A DNA stretch of 24,782 bases from Chara braunii (Eukaryota; Streptophyta; Charophyceae; Charales; Characeae), in assembly GCA_003427395.1 (NCBI GenBank), contig BFEA01000282.1:1549100-1573881 (forward strand). The letters are read 5' to 3'. This document shows positions 17,740 to 24,782 of this stretch, one piece after another (positions within the stretch are counted from its first letter, which is position 1; every line of letters begins with the position of its first letter). A model generated the notes under the pieces. The model did no database searches and was not told where the DNA came from. It saw only the letters and a program-made list of their open reading frames with translations. A program made the translations under genes and the position numbers.

Positions 17740-18500
17740 TTCGAATATGGGCTATAACAACCCAACACAGACCAAAGGTCGCGACCACAACACACTTCAA
17801 AACCTAACAGTCGTTGTATCAACAATGCCAACATTAGTCTTCGAACCATGCACCCATCGACAACAACAAGCTCCAAATAAATAGTACCGATCTTAGCAGC
17901 AGCACCACTCTAAAAAAGGACAACAGCCACATTATTTGAGAAAGGTAAACGAACGATGCCTTGAGACAACCATTTGCTATCGCTGAGGCAGGAATTGATA
18001 GTAATCCTTTGCAAGAACCATTGGCCGCCTTGAGATGGAAGTCAACCATAGTTCTTACAGTTCCAACCACGACATCATTCAGATGAGCTTTCAATAAAAC
18101 ACACCAACTTAAAACGGCGTCCGCAGGCCACCAGCAACTGCTCAACACAGTCCCTCAATTTGGCAACAGCCTCAAACCCAACAGGGCACAGTCACAATGC
18201 GAGGACCAATAGCTCTGCTGATGGCGAACCACAATTCAAAAAATGACCTCACTTTCTTATTCTGGAGGTACTTGGACTCAAACCTGTGTTTGTATTTCAG
18301 CAATGTAAGTGCGTATTACATGAGGCATGCCTGTTAATCTGATATAATCCATGAAGGGTACGCGGTCCTCACCGTTACCCATCACAAAGTCAGCGCAACA
18401 ATGATCGCTGCCTCACTTCCACCACCTTCACTACCCTCTCTCCCTCCTCATTCTTACCCAATGCAAATACCTTGGTCTTTCCACCAGGTTAACATCACAT
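17740..18500 (-). pseudogene. Unidentified decayed coding region
   Basis: Read on the minus strand, protein-like segments follow one another in different frames with no gap. They are KTKVFALGKNEEGERVVKVV (~18480-18420), FVMGNGEDRVPFMDYIRLTG (~18390-18310), YLQNKKVRSFFELWFAISRA (~18270-18200), then EAVAKLRDCVEQLLVACGRR (~18170-18110), then VRTMVDFHLKAANGSCKGLL (~18060-17990), and possibly KIGTIYLELVVVDG (~17900). The succession of mixed-composition peptides interrupted by single frameshifts is what a dead gene or mobile-element ORF looks like. I do not recognise the family. It could also be host exons with very short introns, but no consistent splice sites were seen. Confidence 0.35.
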
Positions 18501-18559
18501 CCGAAACCTCAATTAAGCAATAAGTTGGCCTTTAAGAGGAGTACGATGGCAGTTTCTGC

Positions 18560-20540
18560 AAGCATTTTTTAAATCACGACAATCACGATAATCAAGGTTG
18601 GGATCAAGAGGACGACCGCAACAAGTAGTATATCATCCACCACAAGGAAAAACACAACTGGAATCAAGATCGCAAGAGTGAACAATTTCACGGTCAGCAC
18701 GATGATGGCTAGAATGAGAACCAGCGCGACCGTGAACGTGTGGGGCAGCCCAACCCTTATCAGGATCCCAACAATGAGCTCGGCAGGACTCACGTGCAAC
18801 GGGTCTTCGACTCAACAAATGCGCAAAATGAGGATGAATCTTAGGCGAGAGCATAGACGGATACACCGCCATAAGGATGGTAACCACCACGGTGACGTGT
18901 TGCCGGGAGCACAACGACGAGTTGTCACGAGCGGAATCTCGTAGACGAGCACGAGCAGGAGCACTAAGATGGAGATGGTGACCTTGAGCAGCATGAAGAT
19001 AATCATGGGTCTCACAACACCTCGATGCTGAGCGACAATCTCCACGACCGTGAAGACCACAGTGGGGAGCTTTGTTGGGATCGCGGCAGACAGGTAGGTC
19101 CAACTCTCTCTCTCGTGCACATACGTATGCGGCACTTGCCCCCGCTCCTCGCTTGGCCCTCACGTTCTCTTGTTTGCGCGTTGCTCCCCGCCCCCCCCCC
19201 ACCCAAAAAAAAAAAAAAAAAAGATGGTCACAATTAGGTCGATGGAGACGGCCACCGAATGCAGAACGAAGATGAGGATCATGATCCGAAGGGAAAGAAG
19301 CTCATGACATGAAGAAGAAGGTCATGTAACGACGAAGAAAGGCACACAGATGTAGGAGAAGACCACGAATACAGTCGCGAACTTGAACTTGAATCTTCCA
19401 CTAGAACATGGGAAGATGCACGCGCCTTGTCGTTGCTGCCTATTGTCGCTCCTGTTCGGGCAAAATAGGAATGGGCCTTCCGCTAGAACATGGGAAGATA
19501 CGAGCGAGGGACCCAACCACCACGACGAGGACGACCTCCACGACAAGCACGAGCACCATGACACCGGGAACACGAACATCACCAACGAGGAAGGGGATCG
19601 CGACGGAGATCAATAGTATACTGAAGATCACAATGATCAGCAAAATCACGAATGACGACGATCAGCACGATTACGATGAGGCGGGCTGCTCCAACCCACT
19701 ACGCACCGAAGTTGAAAAATCAGAATGAATCTTCAGCTAGAACATAGAAAGATACATTGTCCCAAGTCCCCCCTCACTCCGCCGTTCATCTCCTCAATCT
19801 TCACCTCCAGATTCAATCGCGCCTTCCGTTTAACCAAGTTGTTGCCTCTCACAACCTTGTCCACATGTGTCTTTAGCGCATCTTACCCCAATGCACCTGG
19901 CTCATGATCACAACCATATTCATTCAACTTTAGTCGTTCGTAGTGCAAAGAAAATGAGCGCGGCCAGTCGGAGGTGGCCATGACCCTTAACAGTAGGGAT
20001 GACCATGGATGGGGATGAGGTCACGGTCAAGGCAAAGCCACCGATTGGGGCACCTTACACCACGTGGACGAGGCACATCACTGGGGTGGGCAGAGCTTCT
20101 CGACGAAGAACAACGACGAGCGGGGCCGGCCACAAGCAAGTAGTGTGACCACCGGCAGCCTAACGATGACCACAAACAATGGCATGATCACGACCGGCAG
20201 CTCGATGACGGGCGCGACTGGCACGCGGCCTCCATGAAGACAAGTGCGAGGGCAGACACGATGATCAACGCCATGAGGATGCCGCGACTACGATCATCAC
20301 AGAGAAAACAGGTATGACGAATGGCCTGACTATGCAGATCTCGATGACCCTGATAAGGACCACCACTTAGAGCATGAAGAAGGCGATCATGATGACGATA
20401 TTTGATGAATACGAAGACGGATCATTCTGACATTGAATAGGAGGACGAGCATAAACGCGTGGCTATGGGCCACACGCCACTACTTACCAAAGTCGGAAAG
20501 TGATAATGAATCTTCCACTAGAACATGGGCAGATACACGC
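18560..20540. repeat. GAT/GAC/CGA-rich repeat block with recurrent CTAGAACATG hairpin
   Basis: The plus strand is dominated by GATCA, GACGA, CACGA and GAAC triplets, so minus-strand frames translate to Val/Ile/Leu-rich peptides. A hairpin motif recurs: ATCTTCC (19393-19399) / GGAAGAT (19411-19417) around ACTAGAACATG. Relatives lie at 19477-19497, 19728-19757 and 20509-20535, and a weaker one at 18837-18866. Around the last two strong copies a longer ~60-bp block is shared (CACTAC..ACC(G/A)AAGT(T/C)G, then TGAATCTTC). The minus-strand peptide IFPCSSGR recurs because of this motif. A C10 run followed by A18 lies at 19191-19222. No true gene is recognised. Confidence 0.6.
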
Positions 20541-20870
20541 TCAACTTTGACTTGTCCCGCTCGTCCCCGCTTGTGCACCGTGCAGCCTCTAATGCCCATA
20601 ACGACCAAACTTATAACCTAACACAAAAACTAACACTCCCATCTCGTTCGCCCCATGTCAAAACCCTGATTTCAACTTTTGGTTCGCCCGATTCTGTTGA
20701 GAATCTGGCGAGTTTATGCCATCTCCACCCCATTGTGGCCATCTTCTCCACCATCTTCTTTGCCACCTTCGTCTTTCTCATTTCTTCTCCCCATTTTCAC
20801 TGGTGTCAACCCGTTCGTCAACAACGCTCGGCCTGACAACACGCAGTCCCAATCGAAAGAAAAGAAGAAT
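20541..20870. other. No recognisable feature
   Basis: Mostly C/T-rich sequence with chance frames only. No gene, RNA or repeat was identified in this interval. Confidence 0.45.
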
Positions 20871-20975
20871 AAAAAAAGTAGGCCCGACCCGCTCCTCATT
20901 TATACGGGTCAATCTCACGAGGGCCATGCTAATCTTCTCTGTACCATTCCAGTTTTAACGGATGTCCCGAAGGAC
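20871..20975 (-). ncRNA. U6: U6 spliceosomal snRNA-like gene, diverged 3' half (probable pseudogene)
   Basis: On the minus strand the RNA would begin at 20975 with GTCC-TTCG-GGAC-ATCCG, the plant-style 5' stem-loop shortened by one base pair on both sides. It continues with ACAGAGAAGATTAGCATGG, the invariant core containing the ACAGAGA box that contacts the 5' splice site and the AGC triad. It ends in TTTTTTT at 20877-20871, giving the family length of ~100 nt plus a Pol III terminator. After GGCCC the sequence departs from U6: the internal stem-loop is not recognisable, and GACCCG/CGGGTC (20886-20891 and 20905-20910 on plus) forms a new inverted repeat. No plant upstream sequence element or -30 TATA box is visible. 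U6 catalyses splicing in the spliceosome, but this copy is more likely a pseudogene or divergent variant. Confidence 0.8.
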
Positions 20976-21650
20976 AGTGCCATGGGCAACGACCCAGGGG
21001 TATCAATTCGAACTGGCTACGGCCCAAAGCAATCCAGAACTGCCGTAGTTCACTCACCCGCTTGCAGTAAAGTTTGAATACAGGTCCATATTTCAACAGT
21101 TCAAAAGTGTACCACTGGGCAAAGTTCGTTGGTCTCAGCAAATGGCGTGGGACTGTTAAAGCCCTGGCCCCATATAATTCAAATTTGTAGAATTTTAGTT
21201 AGCTACCTGCAGGTGTACCAAGCGCCAGACCCGTTGGTTCATCGTCAGGCGCAGGACCGGTACTGGGCCCACTCATAAATGGAACCAATGGGTATGTAAA
21301 TAACTGAAAATAACAATAAACAAAAATACAAATACAAACAAAAATAAAATTAATGCAAGAGGCTAAAGGGTTGCACCCTGGCCATCGGGCACACTGCGCG
21401 CATAGCTCATTAAGGCAAAACTCGACCCCTTTTCCCACGCGTGGGCAGTCCCGCTCACATGCCTTATTCACATGCCAAATCTTTCCCGATCCGACCACAC
21501 CAAACCCATGCCAAGGTCGCGCCCCGGCCACAGAGGACGCCGTGAACTACAGACGAGACCGTGTGAGGTGTGACTTGCACAAAGCACGCCAAATGCCCTT
21601 GTAAAGGTATTTGGTACAACATCGCAAATCAAAATTCTCAGAAAAATAAA
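20976..21650. other. No recognisable feature
   Basis: Mixed-composition DNA with only chance frames. I see no conserved protein, RNA or repeat, apart from a short A-rich stretch near 21305-21355. Confidence 0.45.
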
Positions 21651-21836
21651 GCCTGGGCACCCAACTTATGCCCGGGTGCCCGATCGGGCATGACCGCCGG
21701 GCAGGGTTCCGGGCAGCCCCAGCGCAAATAAAAATAAAAATAAAAAAACAACAAATTTCCTAGGCTACCAGCCAGGCCGCCCTGGTCACCCTATTTTCCC
21801 GGACGGCCCGGCCGTGCAAGGACCAGGGAAGGTCCT

Positions 21837-21873
<37 letters not shown>

Positions 21874-22170
21874 GAAAAAAACTATGTTATGCAGAAAACT
21901 AAACTGAACAACTTTTGCCTCAGGGTCACATCGAAATTCTTTACCAATTTTAAAATAAAAAATAAAGTTAAAAAAACATTTTTATTTTTTTATTTTTTTA
22001 TTTATTTTTTATTTTTTGACCCGGCCGGGACCACTCTGGTGGCCTATCAAATTTCGAAAAAAACATATGTTGTGTAGAATTTCAATACAAACGACTTTGG
22101 GCTGAAGGCCACATTGGAATTCCTTACGGAATCAGAGATAAAAAAGAAAATAACAGAATCACACTAAGGC
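21650..22170. repeat. Dispersed AT-rich/GC-hairpin repeat (copies C and D)
   Basis: A GC-rich head (about 21651-21715) has inverted repeats built on GGGCA/TGCCC, such as GGGCACCC...GGGTGCCC and the 14-bp palindrome TGCCCGATCGGGCA. A 31-bp A run (21840-21870) precedes the landmark CTATGTTATGCAGAAAACTA (from 21882), and then ACTTTTGCCT and an AT-rich body. A fourth, more diverged copy starts near 22063 (CATATGTTGTGTAGAA). Gene-free. Confidence 0.7.
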
Positions 22171-22214
22171 ACCCCCTTTAAACCCCTCTAGCCCCTTTAA
22201 AAACCAATTTATCA

Positions 22215-22233
22215 CCCCCCCCCCCCCCCCCCC
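22215..22233. repeat. C19 homopolymer
   Basis: Nineteen consecutive C residues. The length is likely unstable in vivo and also error-prone in sequencing. Confidence 0.95.
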
Positions 22234-22344
22234 GCACTTGAAAGCCAACTCGCAAAAAAAGAAATGAGCCCGGATTTGGGGTCCTCGGGGGAGAGCGCAT
22301 AATTATTTATTTATTTTTATTTTTTTTTGGCAGACCCGCTGGGC

Positions 22345-22565
22345 ATGAAAATCTTCCTAATAAATAAATAAATAAATGAGGAGGTGGAGGAGACTGAAGA
22401 GAAAACTAAGTTCTGGATTTTTTTCAAAAATTTCGGCACTATTTCGTTACCCCTATGCAAATCAAAATCTTTATAAAAATAAATAAAGAAATAAAGAAAT
22501 AAATAAGTGAGGAGGTGGAGGAGAGCGAAGAGAAAACTAAGTTTTGGATTCTTTTCAATAGCCGA
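22345..22565. repeat. ~131-bp tandem duplication
   Basis: Landmark GAGGAGGTGGAGGAGA occurs at 22378 and 22509, each time preceded by an AAATAAAT-type tract and followed by GAAGAGAAAACTAAGTT(C/T)TGGATT. The spacing is 131 bp. Minus-strand frames across it are low-complexity and not credible genes. Confidence 0.85.
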
Positions 22566-22935
22566 TACTAACCTGAAACCTCTCAATTTCGGGTGGCCGA
22601 TTGACTTTGGCCGCCCGACATCGGTCTCAGGGACGTCCACAGGCACAACATTGGCCTATGCTGCAGCAAGGTGCTGCCAGCTATGGCTCTAGCTGCCTTG
22701 GCTCAAAATTTGTCGCCCGACCCCGTCTTTGTCGATTTTTAATACAAAATTTGTTTGACACAAAAATTTGAAAACAATCACACATGTGAGCGAGGTGCCC
22801 ACCTACCCATAGAAAGTCCGGAGTGAAAAAAAAAAAAAATTTGGCCCTTGAAAACATTATTAACGTGAAGAAAACAAATCTGCCAAGGTGGCAAGGCATG
22901 CCATGGTGCCATTAGGTCTCCATGAACTGTTGAAG
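22566..22935. other. No recognisable feature
   Basis: No gene or structured repeat recognised. A 13-bp A run lies at about 22827-22839. Confidence 0.4.
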
Positions 22936-23165
22936 TACAGACCCAAGTTCGAAGCCAGGCACAGCAAAGGGTACCCTCACCTCCTAGAGTCACAACAGGA
23001 ATGCACCTCCTGCAAAAACACGGGGAGGTGTGCTTGCATGAGGTAATATAGGGCCAAGCTCGAACCCAGATCAGCTGGCTGCCTTCATTCCCCAAGGATA
23101 CAGCACATATGCACTGCCTACTGAAGTGCGGGGAGATGCATTACCTCGTGCATCCACGAGGCACC
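22936..23165 (-). repeat. Tandem dimer with B-box-like motif (SINE-like)
   Basis: Two ~107-bp diverged units are seen. On the plus strand they contain CCAAGTTCGAAGCCAG (from 22949) and CCAAGCTCGAACCCAG (from 23054). Each is followed ~75 bp later by a hairpin-prone TGCACCTCC...GGAGGTG or ATGCACT...GGGGAGATGCAT block. On the minus strand the motif reads GGGTTCGAGCTTGG, resembling a Pol III B box. No convincing A box was found. The unit ends with CCTCGTG-CATC-CACGAGG (23144-23161), a perfect 7-bp hairpin. Confidence 0.4.
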
Positions 23166-24119
23166 AGCCTTGTCAAAATCAAGGGCAGGGACAACAAGGA
23201 AAAAAGAAACAAACAAGGAAGACATAAACAAACCAAACCTTCCGAAAAAAAAAAAAATAGTGCCTGCGAAAATGGACGCCTGTCATGAGTTAAAAAAAAA
23301 GTGCGCCATGTGGTGCAGCGCCACGATCTCAAGTAGTTTTTTTTACTTTCTTTCTCTTGGTGCCCTATTTAAACGGCATGGCGCAGTCCACACGGGGCAA
23401 TCACTTCCCTGGCCCTACGGACCACTCCAACAAAAATAAGCTTTGCCCAGTAGGTGCGTTTTCCATATTCTATAACGGTGTCTGTCGGGTGACAATCTAA
23501 TGCGGTACCTACTGGGCTAGCTCCTATTACGGGATCTATACCAGCAACTCTTCTGTTTGAAGAACTACGTCCCCGTAGGCCGTCTGTGTCTAGGGCTGGG
23601 GAGGGCCAGCCAGCCCCACCCACCTAAAAGGTCGTTGCCCTGCCATCAGTGCGGCGGGTACCTAGCCTGATAGGCCCATTAGCGAGTTTTTAAGCTGCGG
23701 GCGCGGCGTCGAACCCCAAAGAGCCCGTTTTCCGGGATATCTTAGAAAAACAAAATTTAATACCCGCAAGTTCACGCCTCGGCCGCATGTGCATTGCGGT
23801 CACCCCCTTTTTGGCATTTTAGGCTTTGAATCGCGCGGCTTAACAGCCATCACTCGCCACTTCAAATAGGACTGGATTAAAATCAAAGTTCCAATGGGCA
23901 CGCCTCACTGCGGCTTTGCCAGATATGGCAACGATCGATGATACCGCCAATCTTTACCAAAATTCTCAGACGTTGTAGCGTCCGACTTACACTCAGTAGG
24001 AATGTCGGTCTTTCAGTCACAGGTTTGGCATGAACAAGCTTTGGCAGGTACTCCAGTCTCATCGAGTCGATTCCTCCAAACAAATTTCCATCAACAGTCA
24101 AACATCGTCCGACATTTAA
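23166..24119. other. No confident gene
   Basis: No conserved protein, RNA or repeat identified. A minus-strand open frame (23883-24275, 130 codons) lacks recognisable motifs. A TATTTAAA sequence lies at about 23367-23374, without a credible downstream coding start. Confidence 0.4.
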
Positions 24120-24458
24120 AAATACCAGCCAGATACCCTTGTCAGGGTTTCTGCCCCGACAGTGTTCCTGAACCCCATTAAACGACATCCCCGTCGTTTC
24201 ACACAAACGGAATTCAGGATCCTTATGAAATTCCCATGTGAGAGCAATGATCACAGTATACAACAATTCAACCAATTGTCCGGAGCTAAGCTGAAACTTT
24301 TCACCAATAAGCCAAAATACAAGCGCAAGAACAAACTAGAAGGATTAAATTTAGAGGATCTTTTTCAAAACGGTTCCAGCATCATTCCCACAGGTGGTCA
24401 ATATCGCAGTAGCGAATCAAATGACTTAATATCCCGATTCCAGCTCCAGGTAGTTTGA
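24120..24458 (+). CDS. Unidentified open frame upstream of the helicase exon
   Basis: Open from the stop at 24117-24119 to a TGA at 24456-24458, with no ATG near its start. The composition is protein-like and basic (KLKLFTNKPKYKRKNKLEGL, then NLEDLFQNGSS). It ends next to CTCCAG-GTAGTTTG, a plausible splice donor at 24449/24450. As an exon it would end in phase 0, but the helicase exon starting at 24547 needs two bases carried over, so the two do not join in frame as read here. No helicase motif is present. It could be an unrelated exon, a remnant or chance. Confidence 0.2.
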   Translation, partial: KYQPDTLVRVSAPTVFLNPIKRHPRRFTQTEFRILMKFPCESNDHSIQQFNQLSGAKLKLFTNKPKYKRKNKLEGLNLEDLFQNGSSIIPTGGQYRSSESNDLISRFQLQVV

Positions 24459-24546
24459 AGTGCTGCTTCGTCGTTGTTATCTACAGTGGTCGTGCATTGG
24501 AAAATGAATTATGTGCAAGTACCTAATTGATTTCCTCACATTGCAG
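24450..24546 (+). other. 3' end of an intron preceding the helicase exon
   Basis: The acceptor is TTGCAG at 24541-24546. It is preceded by TTGATTTCCTCACA and a CTAAT branch-point-like sequence at 24523-24527, about 20 nt upstream. The helicase frame meets a TAA stop at 24524-24526, so translation cannot continue further upstream. The donor is uncertain: it may be far upstream or outside the window. Confidence 0.7.
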
Positions 24547-24782
24547 ATATGTTATTGACACGGGAAGAATGAAGGAGATGCAGTTTGACCCATGCCGAGG
24601 TCTATCTTGTCTCGAGGATGTCTGGGTTTCCAAAGCAAGTGCAGCACAAAGACGAGGACGAGCGGGTCGTGTACAGCCTGGATGTTGTTTTCGACTGTTC
24701 AGCCGTGATCGCTACATCCGTCTGTATGACCAGCAGCTCCCAGAAATGTTACGTGTTCCACTTGAAGGATTGTGCCTACAGG
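24547..24782 (+). CDS. DEAH-box RNA helicase exon (DHX29/DHX36/DHX57 group), partial
   Basis: The frame (codons from 24548) gives YVIDTGRMKEMQFDP, the motif V region of the second RecA domain. It continues WVSKASAAQRRGRAGRVQPG, with motif VI QRRGRAGR whose arginines contact ATP, then CFRLFSRDRY and LPEMLRVPLEGLCLQ, the link to the winged-helix domain. These are diagnostic of DEAH-family 3'-5' RNA helicases; SKASA and EMLRVPLE are closest to the DHX29/DHX57 and plant DExH type, which act in translation or RNA remodelling. About 78 residues are present. The exon runs off the window at CTACAGG. Motifs I to IV, which must lie upstream, are absent from the rest of the window on this strand. Codon use is ordinary and no stop interrupts it. 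Confidence 0.93.

Noticed and set aside
18569-19135. Minus-strand multi-pass membrane protein
   Set aside because: The Val/Ile/Leu richness follows from GAT/GAC/CAC-rich plus-strand repeats. Overlapping frames are all hydrophobic and no conserved family motif is seen.
22165-22205. Telomere-like CCCTAAA repeats
   Set aside because: CCCCTTTAAA-type phrases occur only loosely and do not form a regular heptamer array.
24120-24449. Exon directly preceding the helicase exon
   Set aside because: The plausible donor at 24449/24450 leaves phase 0, which would put a stop immediately into the helicase exon; no helicase motif is present in the frame.

Overview
The window looks like a repeat-rich nuclear stretch from a green-lineage (streptophyte) eukaryote. 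The evidence is a plant-type mitochondrial nad1 fragment, a U6 snRNA-like copy with a plant-style 5' hairpin, a chromodomain-bearing Ty3/gypsy element primed by an initiator-Met-type tRNA site, and a spliced DEAH-box helicase exon. The density of diverged repeats would fit a large-genome charophyte alga or an early-diverging plant, but the species cannot be fixed from sequence alone.

Layout. 1-372: four ~91-bp satellite monomers arranged as two ~182-bp dimers. 373-663: GAA-type homopurine tract. 664-4280: pyrimidine-rich noncoding DNA crowded with short inverted repeats and two small tandem duplications. 4281-4562: an unidentified open frame. 4880-5444: hairpin-bearing repeat modules. 5441-14081: a full-length but decayed Ty3/gypsy retrotransposon on the minus strand, with LTRs 5445-6453 and 13140-14077, target duplication TATG, PBS and polypurine tract. 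Its order (minus strand) is gag, protease, RT, RNase H, integrase with chromodomain. All parts carry stops or frameshifts. Its gag region contains a 38-bp Nextera mate-pair junction adapter, an assembly artefact. 14078-15190: continuation of the repeat into which the element inserted. 15422-16267: an array of 11 stem-loops with a nearly invariant ~19-nt loop and variable but complementary stems. This is the most unusual structure in the window. 16786-16914: nad1-derived mitochondrial insertion. 17740-18500 (minus): traces of an unidentified broken gene. 18560-20540: GAT/GAC/CGA-rich repeats with a recurring hairpin. 20871-20975 (minus): U6-like snRNA. 21650-22170: more copies of the dispersed AT-rich/GC-hairpin repeat. 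22340-23165: other tandem and SINE-like repeats. 24547 to end (plus): DEAH-box RNA helicase exon.

Only the helicase exon looks like a working host gene. No other helicase motif is visible upstream on its strand, so either its upstream intron fills the whole window or the gene copy is truncated. A theme runs through many repeat families here: hairpin arms differ between copies yet stay complementary within each copy. This could reflect RNA structure under selection or templated correction of quasi-palindromes.
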